Source: Anaerosporobacter mobilis DSM 15930 (lineage in GTDB: Bacteria > Bacillota > Clostridia > Lachnospirales > Lachnospiraceae). Taken from it: DNA of 64,000 nt. The stretch is taken from contig NZ_FRCP01000011.1 in assembly GCF_900142955.1 (NCBI RefSeq), forward strand, positions 186,001-250,000, written 5' to 3'. Below are positions 17,172 to 24,468 of this stretch, piece by piece (position 1 is the first letter of the stretch; each line of letters begins with the position of its first letter). The notes under the pieces were generated by a model, which saw only the letters and a list, made by a program, of their open reading frames with translations, was not told the DNA's origin and ran no database searches. The translations under genes and the position numbers were made by a program.

Positions 17172-18008
17172 ATGCAGTTACAGGGAAAAGCTATTAATCA
17201 TGTTAAGTTTGGTAATGGAATTATTAGAGAGTTGAGAGATAAGTATTTAATTGTTGATTTTGTGCATGGAGAGAGAAAATTTCTGTTCCCCAATGTGTTT
17301 GCTGGTTTTCTTTCGCTAATAGACCACGATGCACAATTAGCAGTTGAGTCCATCATTGATGATGTAATTACAAAAGAAAAAAATGAAATAAAAGAAGAGA
17401 TAAATGAGCAGGAGCGAATCATTAGAATTCAGAAGCTTAAGGTTCATCCAAGTTCACAAGTAGCCTTCGGATTAATACAAAACAATAAAAAGGATGTATT
17501 CGAGTCGTGGTCCGTATTTAGCGGCGAATATTTAAGCGGAGAATCGAAAGGTGAACCAAAACAACCAATCAGGATGAAGCTGAATTCTGCTTGTTTACTA
17601 ACAGAATGTGCTAAGGGAGAACAGGAAAAAGAGAGACGCATCATAGGGGCGTTTATGGTTAGAGATGATTTCGATGGTAGAACATGTAACGATGGACAAA
17701 TTGAAAGTCATAAAACGTATAGATTCAGACTTAATGAGTCTGAGATGCTACCATATTACAAATATTTTGAGACCAATTCCAAAGTATACAATTGGGGAAA
17801 CACAGAGTATAAGTATTTTTCAAACGAAATCATGCAGTGTATCTTGAAAGATATACAAAAGATGATATTGGATGAGAATCGTTTGCAAGCGGTTAACGAA
17901 TTCTACCAGTATTTTTGTTATGTTAATAGATTGAAAGAAACAGAGAATACAGAACTTAATACGGAATCCAGTACGGAGGAATTGGCTATGGAAGTGAAGA
18001 GTAGCTAA
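17172..18008 (+). CDS. Uncharacterised protein with an N-terminal FGxGxI barrel-like segment
   Basis: I do not recognise a named family for this 278-residue protein. The first ~50 residues (GKAINHVKFGNGIIRELRDK, then YLIVDFVHGERKFLFPNVF) look like the small beta-barrel of UvrD C-terminal or Tudor/KOW-like modules, in which HxxFGxGxI is typical. A charged helical stretch (about 65-105) and a mixed domain without clear motifs follow, rich in aromatic residues and ending in a Glu/Thr-rich tail. No signal peptide or membrane segment is seen, so it is cytoplasmic. AAAGGAGAGCG precedes ATG 17172; the longer frame from 17082 overlaps the leader hairpin. The MgtC-like gene follows after 18 bp, so they are probably cotranscribed. 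Confidence 0.7.
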   Translation: MQLQGKAINHVKFGNGIIRELRDKYLIVDFVHGERKFLFPNVFAGFLSLIDHDAQLAVESIIDDVITKEKNEIKEEINEQERIIRIQKLKVHPSSQVAFGLIQNNKKDVFESWSVFSGEYLSGESKGEPKQPIRMKLNSACLLTECAKGEQEKERRIIGAFMVRDDFDGRTCNDGQIESHKTYRFRLNESEMLPYYKYFETNSKVYNWGNTEYKYFSNEIMQCILKDIQKMILDENRLQAVNEFYQYFCYVNRLKETENTELNTESSTEELAMEVKSS

Positions 18009-18026
18009 AGGTACATTGCAAAAGAT

Positions 18027-18740
18027 TTGGAGGGATTCATTATTAGTTTTTTAGATTTACAAGAACTATTATTACAGGTCAATACCGTATCTATAATATT
18101 TCGGTTAATGTTATCTGTAATTTTATGTGGAATTATTGGAATGGAAAGAGGATTAAGAAATCGCCCAGCGGGCTTTATGACATATCTTTTAGTAGGTTTG
18201 GGGTCGACGATAATTATGATCACAAACCAATATATATCGACCTTATATAGTGACATTGATCCAACAAGAATGGCTGCTCAGGTTGTAAGTGGAATTGGAT
18301 TTTTAGGTGCAGGAACGATAATAACGACTTCGAAAAATGAAATTCGCGGACTGACAACAGCAGCAGGAATCTGGGCAACAGCAGCAGTTGGCTTGGCAGT
18401 TGGAATAGGTTTTTATTCGGGGGCTATAATAGGAGGTATTTTTATTATAGGTTCTCTCATGTTTCTTAAGAAAATCGATGTGTATATTAAGACGCATGCC
18501 AAAACCATGGAGATTTATATTGAATATGATGAAGCGTTCTCAATGCAAAGTTTGACCGATTATTCAGATAATAATGGGTATGAGATTTTTGATATAGAAG
18601 TTGGTAGGTTAAAAACGATTAATGGTGAGTACGGAACGATGAGTTTTGTAATCGATTTTAAACAGAAAGTAAACCATTCATTAATTACCAATCAAATAAA
18701 GCAATTATCTGGTGTTAGTTATATTAGAGAAATTGCTTAG
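18027..18740 (+). CDS. MgtC/SapB-family membrane protein
   Basis: The ~237-residue protein has a hydrophobic N-terminal half with four to five helices (about 20-150). It bears the family hallmarks GIIGMERGLRNRPAGFMTYLLVGLGS and GIGFLGAGTI...GLTTAAGIWATAAVG. A cytoplasmic C-terminal ACT-like domain of about 80 residues follows. MgtC proteins modulate Mg2+ adaptation and, in pathogens, the F-ATPase; in free-living Firmicutes the role is unclear. The start is unusual: the only canonical codon is TTG 18027, which overlaps the GGAGGG (18029-18034) that should serve as ribosome binding site. The well-spaced in-frame codons are ATT 18039 and 18042, so an ATT start is possible. The upstream unknown gene is in the same frame and stops at 18008. 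Confidence 0.87.
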   Translation: MEGFIISFLDLQELLLQVNTVSIIFRLMLSVILCGIIGMERGLRNRPAGFMTYLLVGLGSTIIMITNQYISTLYSDIDPTRMAAQVVSGIGFLGAGTIITTSKNEIRGLTTAAGIWATAAVGLAVGIGFYSGAIIGGIFIIGSLMFLKKIDVYIKTHAKTMEIYIEYDEAFSMQSLTDYSDNNGYEIFDIEVGRLKTINGEYGTMSFVIDFKQKVNHSLITNQIKQLSGVSYIREIA

Positions 18741-18805
18741 GACGACAACACCAATTTAAGGTTGGTATAGAGTGATGTCGATAGACTGGCTAGACGATGC
18801 CAATT

Positions 18806-18817
18806 AAGGAGGTGATC
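18806..18817 (+). other. Twelve-base perfect complement to the 16S rRNA 3' end
   Basis: AAGGAGGTGATC matches the whole anti-Shine-Dalgarno tail (GATCACCTCCTT). It is followed 12 bases later by GTG and only seven codons (18830-18853). It also lies inside an 18-codon frame from ATG 18797. The bL25 gene with its own AGGAGG starts 44 bases after that stop, so this may be a leader or ribosome stand-by site. Confidence 0.35.
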
Positions 18818-18897
18818 GGAAAAATATACGTGAATTATGTTTTAGAAGCTTAAATAAAAAACAAGATGGTGTAATCCAAAAAAACAGGAGGTCAATT

Positions 18898-19449
18898 ATG
18901 AATATTTTAAATGCAGAAATCAGAAGTCCAAACCTAAAGGCAAAAGGTGTAAGAAAGAAAGGATTCGTTCCAGGTTGTATATATGGTCCAAAACTTGTAG
19001 AGTCCTTATCTCTTCAATTCAATAAAAGTGATATCATTCAGTTACTTAAGAGAAAGAGTAAAGGAAATACGCTTATGATTGATATAAATGGAGAAAAAAT
19101 GGTTGCTTTATTAGATGAAGTATCCATGAATACACTAAAGCATGAAGTAGAACATATTAGCTTCCATGCGCTAGATTTAGAACAAAAAGTACTTTGCAGT
19201 GCCAATATAATATTAAATAACAAGGATAAGGTTAGTGGAATAATAGAACAAGTAATGTATGAAATACCATACAAAGCGTTTCCAGTTGATATAGTGGATT
19301 CTATTACTATTGAAATGGAAGGAATACAAACTGGAGATAAGATAACAGTAGCCGATGTTGAGTTCCCTCAGCAAGACAAGATCGAATTGGCTGTAAACGA
19401 AGATAGTATGATTTTAAAAGTAGTTGATAAAAAACTAGCAGCCGTGTAA
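18898..19449 (+). CDS. rplY: Ribosomal protein bL25, Ctc long form
   Basis: The 183-residue protein has the N-terminal 5S rRNA-binding L25 domain (about 1-90: LNAEIRSPNLKAKGVRKKGFVPG, C-terminal half VSMNTLKHEVEHISFHAL) and the extra C-terminal TL5/Ctc beta domain (about 95-180). That architecture marks the Ctc general-stress form and not the short E. coli L25. It binds 5S rRNA in the large subunit. ACAGGAGGTC precedes the ATG. The gene stands alone with a ~150-nt leader that contains a full-length anti-SD complement. The N-terminal sequence is somewhat divergent, so it may be a second, condition-specific L25. Confidence 0.85.
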   Translation: MNILNAEIRSPNLKAKGVRKKGFVPGCIYGPKLVESLSLQFNKSDIIQLLKRKSKGNTLMIDINGEKMVALLDEVSMNTLKHEVEHISFHALDLEQKVLCSANIILNNKDKVSGIIEQVMYEIPYKAFPVDIVDSITIEMEGIQTGDKITVADVEFPQQDKIELAVNEDSMILKVVDKKLAAV

Positions 19450-19550
19450 ATAGGTTAAAAAACGACAAATTTATATCCTGTTTAAGCATATCAATTTCTA
19501 ATAAAATCTTTATAATAAAGATAGATAGTACAAATGAAAAGCTATCGACA

Positions 19551-19566
19551 CTGAATCCGGATTCAG
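19551..19566. promoter_or_regulatory. Perfect 16-bp palindrome before the phosphoesterase gene
   Basis: CTGAATCCGGATTCAG is its own reverse complement. It lies about 40 bp downstream of a TATAAT-like hexamer (near 19510) and 5 bp ahead of the GGAGGG ribosome binding site. It could be a repressor operator or a small RNA hairpin that masks the ribosome site. Confidence 0.5.
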
Positions 19567-19581
19567 AAGATTGGAGGGTTT

Positions 19582-21237
19582 ATGAGAAGAAGTATAAGAT
19601 ACTTTTTAGCTTATCTACTTGTGCTTTGTATGATTGTAGCAGTATTACAATTACCTACTGCGACAATAAGTGCAAAGTCTACAAAAGCTACCTTAACATA
19701 TGAATTCACAGGTGAAGATGCCTCTACTCCTGGATATGCTGAAGGTGCTATTCGTTTGAAATCAACTACAGATGGAGATTACTATCTGTATTGGGCAAAC
19801 GATAAAAAGGCCTTAAGCGGTTATTACGAGATTTCAAAGTTGTCGATAAAAAAAGGTAAAACGGGAACATTTACATTTGAAAATCATACAGCAATCCCAG
19901 CAGATGCAACAAAAGTAATTGCTGTAGAAGCTTCAAAAGCGAAAGATAATGTAAAAGTAAAAGATGCAGTAGCGGTGTTTACATTACCAAAGAATAAATT
20001 AATTGGATTTAAGTCAACACAAGCGTTGTATTCATTCAGTTCCTATTCTGATATTCATATTGATGAAGAAAAGTATGGTGAAACACCAGCATATTGGTGG
20101 ATGCATTCAGAACAACACTGGGCTCAAGCACTTCAATATTCAGCTGATAAGAAGGTTGATTTTATTGTTTCCTCTGGCGATCAAGTAACGAATGCTAAAT
20201 TAGCAAACCTTGAGACGGAATGGAAAGCATATCAATATATCTTATCAGATTCTGATTATGTAAATCCTATTTGGGAATCAGGTGGTAATCATGAAGTGAG
20301 AATCGATGGTGCAGTAGCTGAGGAATTAAAATCATATGTTGCAAATACTGGACTTGATAGTACTGCAGATACACTGAATAGTGGGAAATCTTATTACACT
20401 ATGACAGAGCCAACGACAGGTGACATGTTCATATTCATGTCTTTAGAAGGCGGTTACAGACCTGCTCAATATGATGAATTTACGGATAAACAATTAGATT
20501 GGTTAGAAGAGGTGCTTACTGAGAATTATGGTAAAGGGAAGAATATCTACCTTATTCAACATGCTTTGATTTCAAGATATGGAGCAGGTGATGACACAGA
20601 AAATCCATATTATAGTGGATCAATTAATCCTGATTTACCATCAGCAAAGCGTTTTGTATCTATAATCGAGAAACATCCTGATATCGTCTGGATTTCAGGA
20701 CATACACATGAAGCTTATCAATTAGGATATAACTATTCAAATAACGCTGGAACTTCTTGTAATATGATACACAATAGTTCAGTTGGAAATCCAACTCATA
20801 TTAATTCTACAGGTAATGCACTAGATTATGCATTTAATGAAGACCTATCACAAGGTTATTATGTTGAAACTTTTGAGAATGCAATTATTTTCAATGGAGC
20901 TAATGTATGTGATCAAAAGATCTATCCAGCATATAGCTATATTATAAGTGGCAATACAAAACAAGTTTCTACAGGTGCAACCGCAGAATTTACTTGGGTT
21001 GATACGGATGTAACACCAGCTATGTTAAATTCTGCACTAGCTAATGTTAAAACAATGTTAGGTATTGAATATCGGTATAGTTCATATGATCAATACCAAA
21101 CACTTAAGAAATGTTATTATAATTACAAAGATAGTGATACAAAAGAGATGACTGCAAGCAATCGCAAGATGGCATATAGTATGATTACTTCTTATATTAA
21201 GAGTTTACAAGCAATTATCAAAGTAGTTCCCCGATAA
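19582..21237 (+). CDS. Secreted calcineurin-like metallophosphoesterase
   Basis: The 551-residue protein starts with a signal peptide (about 1-32, RRSIRYFLAYLLVLCMIVAV, cleavage near ISA-KS). An N-terminal beta domain (about 35-140) precedes the metallophosphoesterase core (about 150-440). The five metal-binding blocks are visible: SDIHID, SGDQV, GGNHEVR, IQHALIS and SGHTHEAY. The last ~70 residues form a helical segment resembling a FIVAR-like domain. Such secreted enzymes release phosphate from nucleotides or other phosphoesters outside the cell. The exact substrate is unknown. There is no sortase or lipobox signal. GGAGGG precedes ATG 19582. The gene is monocistronic, with a palindrome upstream and a terminator downstream. 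Confidence 0.87.
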   Translation: MRRSIRYFLAYLLVLCMIVAVLQLPTATISAKSTKATLTYEFTGEDASTPGYAEGAIRLKSTTDGDYYLYWANDKKALSGYYEISKLSIKKGKTGTFTFENHTAIPADATKVIAVEASKAKDNVKVKDAVAVFTLPKNKLIGFKSTQALYSFSSYSDIHIDEEKYGETPAYWWMHSEQHWAQALQYSADKKVDFIVSSGDQVTNAKLANLETEWKAYQYILSDSDYVNPIWESGGNHEVRIDGAVAEELKSYVANTGLDSTADTLNSGKSYYTMTEPTTGDMFIFMSLEGGYRPAQYDEFTDKQLDWLEEVLTENYGKGKNIYLIQHALISRYGAGDDTENPYYSGSINPDLPSAKRFVSIIEKHPDIVWISGHTHEAYQLGYNYSNNAGTSCNMIHNSSVGNPTHINSTGNALDYAFNEDLSQGYYVETFENAIIFNGANVCDQKIYPAYSYIISGNTKQVSTGATAEFTWVDTDVTPAMLNSALANVKTMLGIEYRYSSYDQYQTLKKCYYNYKDSDTKEMTASNRKMAYSMITSYIKSLQAIIKVVPR

Positions 21238-21284
21238 CTATATAGATATTTACTTTGCAATTATCCTAAAATAATCACATTTTG

Positions 21285-21332
21285 ATTCATCACGCAACTC
21301 TCCCCCAATTGAGATTGCGTGATGAATTTTTA
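21285..21332 (+). terminator. Terminator of the phosphoesterase gene
   Basis: ATTCATCACGCAA pairs perfectly with TTGCGTGATGAAT around a 17-nt loop, followed by TTTTT. The remaining sequence up to 21452 holds the AraC gene promoter region only. Confidence 0.9.
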
Positions 21333-21452
21333 TGTAAAAGAGCCACTAGAGCGTGTAACTGATAAAAAAAGCTATGTTCTTCAAACGGATCGGTTTTTCT
21401 GATTTGACAGACAATATGGTGAGTGTTACCATAAAATTGTGGAGGTGAACAT

Positions 21453-22286
21453 ATGGGCTATGTATATGAAAAAGTTACATATAATAAGAATATTCCAGCT
21501 AAAATATTAATGCAAGATAAGCCAGGAGGAAGGTGTAATACAACCCTTCATTGGCATAAGGAAATCGAAATTGTATATATGATACATGGGTGCCTGCATG
21601 TTAAAATCAATGGTCACGAAAGTGAGATTAGAGATGGTGAATTTTATCTATGTAATAGTGAAGAGGTTCATATTACACGTGTTGATGATATGAAGGCAAA
21701 CTATACGTATTTAGTAATTCTCTTATCCTATACGGAGATGAAGAGATTTGCTCCCGACATTGACGATTCTATTTTTAAAGTTACACATTCCGACTCATCG
21801 TATCAAAAGATAAAAAGGCAGATATTGAATCTATTAGGTACTTTGAAATCAACAGATCCGTATATTTTTCTTGTACAAGATTGTTATCTTCGTACAATAT
21901 ATCATACCTTGTTATCAGAGTGTAAAACATCAAAAGGTGCAAGAGCATATAGTAAGACAACGGTTAAAATTACCCACGCGAAACAGATTATTGAATATAT
22001 TAATCAAAATTATCGTGAAAAGATAACATTAGACGATGTGGCACAGGAGGTCGGTTTTTCTTCCCAATACCTTTCTAAATATTTTAAAAATATTACGGGT
22101 TACAGCTTTATACAGTATCTTTTAAAAGTTCGATTAGAGCATGCACTAAAGGATATGATGAATAAAAATCTATCGGTGACAGATGCTGCATATGACAATG
22201 GATTTACGAATGTAAAATCATTTATTACAACTTGTAAAAAAGCGTATGGTGTAACACCACGGCATTATAAGAAAAAGGATGCGTAG
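21453..22286 (+). CDS. AraC-family regulator with N-terminal cupin
   Basis: The 277-residue protein has an N-terminal cupin-type ligand domain (NTTLHWHKEIEIVYMIHGCL, about 28-90). The C-terminal double HTH (about 180-275) contains ITLDDVAQEVGFSSQYLSKYFK and the typical AYDNGFTNVKSFITTCKKAY...TPRHYK ending. Such proteins usually sense a sugar and activate glycan genes. It has its own terminator and points toward a second AraC gene, so its target is uncertain. The GH88 operon 1 kb away is one candidate. GGAGGTG precedes the ATG. Confidence 0.9.
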   Translation: MGYVYEKVTYNKNIPAKILMQDKPGGRCNTTLHWHKEIEIVYMIHGCLHVKINGHESEIRDGEFYLCNSEEVHITRVDDMKANYTYLVILLSYTEMKRFAPDIDDSIFKVTHSDSSYQKIKRQILNLLGTLKSTDPYIFLVQDCYLRTIYHTLLSECKTSKGARAYSKTTVKITHAKQIIEYINQNYREKITLDDVAQEVGFSSQYLSKYFKNITGYSFIQYLLKVRLEHALKDMMNKNLSVTDAAYDNGFTNVKSFITTCKKAYGVTPRHYKKKDA

Positions 22287-22320
22287 TACTAATTTTATAG
22301 CACTACGTATCCTTTTTTTA
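22276..22320. terminator. Terminator between convergent AraC genes
   Basis: The stem GGATGCGTAGT...ACTACGTATCC is followed by a seven-T run on the plus strand. Its 5' arm overlaps the last codons and stop of the upstream AraC gene. Confidence 0.85.
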
Positions 22321-22329
22321 TAGTTGTTT

Positions 22330-23112
22330 TCAAGGCTTATTACGGTAAATTGCTGGTGTTATGCCTGCAATCTGTTTGAATTGCCGATAAAAGTGTACTT
22401 CGCTTGCGTAGCCGCAGATTTCTGAAATCTGTTCAAGAGTCAGGTTACTTGTACGGATTAGATGTTTCGCATATTCAACACGCATACGGATAAAATCCTT
22501 CTGGAAGGAAATACCGAACAACGCAGTATATAGATGTTGAAAGTAAGACTCGCTAATGTCGAGTTTTTTTGCTTCCTCTTTGATAAGATGCTTACTGGTG
22601 ACAGAATTCTGTAATTCTAAGCGAAGAGACTGTAATTCATTCTGAAAAGGAAGGGACTTCTTTTGTTGTTCACGGTTTTTATATGCAGATAGCAGATGAT
22701 GCAACAAAACAGAAAAAAGAGCATCTATATTCTGATTCCTGTATTCCTCCAGCTGGGTATATGAATTTTCCCAGAGAAGCTGCTGGATGAAAAAGGTCAA
22801 GGATTCAGGATTATCAATGGGAAAAGGGGTGTTTGCAATTGACTGGATTTCCTTTAGATATATACTTCCTGTGATAGAAAAATGTAGCCAATCATCGGAG
22901 TAGTTTCCTTCTGGATTACTATAGGAGTATGGTGTCTGTGGTTTTACAAGTATAGCATGATTAGGTGCTACGGTATACTCTTTATCGCCAATATGAAAGA
23001 TACCCTTCGATTTAGTGATTAGGATTACATAGTGCATAAGACCTTCAGGTCGTGACATAAAAAAAGTACTGGGGTGTCTGGTTCTACAACCACCTTTTAG
23101 AATTTGAATCAT
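22330..23112 (-). CDS. AraC-family regulator, divergent from the GH88 operon
   Basis: The 260-residue protein has an N-terminal cupin-like ligand domain (about 10-100, containing GDKEYTVAPNHAILVKPQTPY). A C-terminal AraC DNA-binding domain (about 165-258) carries LTLEQISEICGYASEVHFYRQFKQIAGITPAIYR. The frame extends to 23235, but GAGGTGAAAACA directly precedes ATG 23112, and the extra 41 residues would be AT-rich promoter sequence. It is divergently placed from the GH88-DUF2264 pair and is its most likely activator, probably responding to an unsaturated uronyl oligosaccharide. That ligand is inferred from the neighbours. Confidence 0.88.
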   Translation of the reverse strand: MIQILKGGCRTRHPSTFFMSRPEGLMHYVILITKSKGIFHIGDKEYTVAPNHAILVKPQTPYSYSNPEGNYSDDWLHFSITGSIYLKEIQSIANTPFPIDNPESLTFFIQQLLWENSYTQLEEYRNQNIDALFSVLLHHLLSAYKNREQQKKSLPFQNELQSLRLELQNSVTSKHLIKEEAKKLDISESYFQHLYTALFGISFQKDFIRMRVEYAKHLIRTSNLTLEQISEICGYASEVHFYRQFKQIAGITPAIYRNKP

Positions 23113-23271
23113 TGTTTTCACCTCATTCAAAATAGCAGGATATGTTAGTTTTTGTGTAGTATACGATATTATTTTTAGAATGTCAATTATGTAAAATATA
23201 TTTGTAATGATATGGTTTGCTATATGTAATTTCATGACAAGTATTTATTTGGCACTTAGGATAATAAACCC

Positions 23272-23294
23272 ACTGTATAGAACAATAGTACAGT
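23272..23294. promoter_or_regulatory. Dyad upstream of the GH88 gene
   Basis: ACTGTA and TACAGT flank an 11-bp spacer, 35 bp before the GH88 start. The arms are only 6 bp, so it is a weak operator candidate for the divergent AraC protein. Confidence 0.25.
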
Positions 23295-23328
23295 ATATTA
23301 TATATATGAATAAAGGAGAAAGAATTCT

Positions 23329-24450
23329 ATGAATGAAAAAATATGGTTACAGGAAACGTCAGATAGGATAAAGGAAAAAATGCACAAAGTGGCAGAGCGG
23401 AATCAGCATAAGATTCCATATACAACAGTAGATGGAAGGTATGACGACTTAAGTGAAAAGGCTATCTGTTGGTGGACGAATGGGTTCTGGGGGGGAATCA
23501 TGTGGCAGCTTTACTTCGCTACAAAAGATGAGTTGTATAAGGGGATTGCTGAAGAAACAGAATTAAAGTTAGATGAGAATCTGTTGACTTCAGGAGGTAT
23601 GGATCATGATAGCGGTTTCAAGTGGCTTCCAACTGCAGTTGCCAACTATCAGATAACAGGGAATAAACAATCGTTTAGTCGTGGGATTCTAGCGGCAGAT
23701 AATCTAGCAGGGAGATTCAATCTAGCAGGAAGATTTATACGTGCATGGAATGATAATGGTGAGGATAGTAAGGCAGGCTGGGCAATTATTGATTGCATGA
23801 TGAATCTACCCCTCTTGTATTGGGCTTATGGACAGACAAAGGATCCAAGATATCTACACATTGCAAGAGCACATGCAGATACTGCAATGGAGTATTTTAT
23901 TCGTGAAGATGGATCTGTAAAGCACATAGTCGAATTCAATCCAGTTACAGGTGCGTATATACAGGATTTCGGCGGACAAGGATATGGACAGGGGTCTTCA
24001 TGGACCAGAGGGCAGGCATGGGCACTTTATGGATTTACCTTAAGCTATCTTCATACAAGGGAAGAAAAATATCTGGTTTGTGCTAGTAAAGTTGCGGATT
24101 ATTTTATATCCAATATTCCAGAGACAGGATTGATTCCAGTAGACTTTAGACAACCTGAGGATTGTAGCTTGGAAGATTCTACAGCAGCAGCCATAGTTGC
24201 CTGCGGACTGTTAGAACTGGAAAAAGTGACAAAAGAGGAAAAGAGGAACAGTTACCGTGAAGCTGCTATTCATATGTTGAAAGCATTGACAAAGAATCGT
24301 TGTAACTGGAGCCTAGAGTGTGATAATATTGTAGAAAAATGTACCGCAGCTTTTCATGATGATAAGCATGAATTTGCAATTATCTATGGTGATTATTATT
24401 TTATTGAAGCGATTTGGAAATTAACCGAGCAGGAATTGTTTATCTGGTAG
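23329..24450 (+). CDS. GH88-family unsaturated glucuronyl hydrolase
   Basis: The 373-residue protein matches the (alpha/alpha)6-barrel GH88 family. Landmarks are CWWTNGFWGGIMWQLY (47-62), GGMDHDSGFKWLPTAV (about 88-104) with one catalytic Asp, IIDCMMNLPLLYWA (about 151-164) with the other, and GYGQGSSWTRGQAWALYGF. GH88 enzymes hydrate the 4,5-double bond of uronic acids left by polysaccharide lyases, which releases the sugar. Substrates include glycosaminoglycan-, gellan- and xanthan-derived oligosaccharides. No signal peptide is present, so it acts on imported oligosaccharides in the cytoplasm. The related GH105 family is less likely given the motifs. AAAGGAG precedes the ATG. The DUF2264 gene follows after 18 bp in the same operon. 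Confidence 0.88.
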   Translation: MNEKIWLQETSDRIKEKMHKVAERNQHKIPYTTVDGRYDDLSEKAICWWTNGFWGGIMWQLYFATKDELYKGIAEETELKLDENLLTSGGMDHDSGFKWLPTAVANYQITGNKQSFSRGILAADNLAGRFNLAGRFIRAWNDNGEDSKAGWAIIDCMMNLPLLYWAYGQTKDPRYLHIARAHADTAMEYFIREDGSVKHIVEFNPVTGAYIQDFGGQGYGQGSSWTRGQAWALYGFTLSYLHTREEKYLVCASKVADYFISNIPETGLIPVDFRQPEDCSLEDSTAAAIVACGLLELEKVTKEEKRNSYREAAIHMLKALTKNRCNWSLECDNIVEKCTAAFHDDKHEFAIIYGDYYFIEAIWKLTEQELFIW

Positions 24451-24468
24451 TTGAAGGAGGAAAAAATC

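Noticed and set aside
22330..23235. Full-length reading of the AraC gene from 23235
   Set aside because: The first 41 residues come from AT-rich promoter sequence, while GAGGTG precedes ATG 23112.
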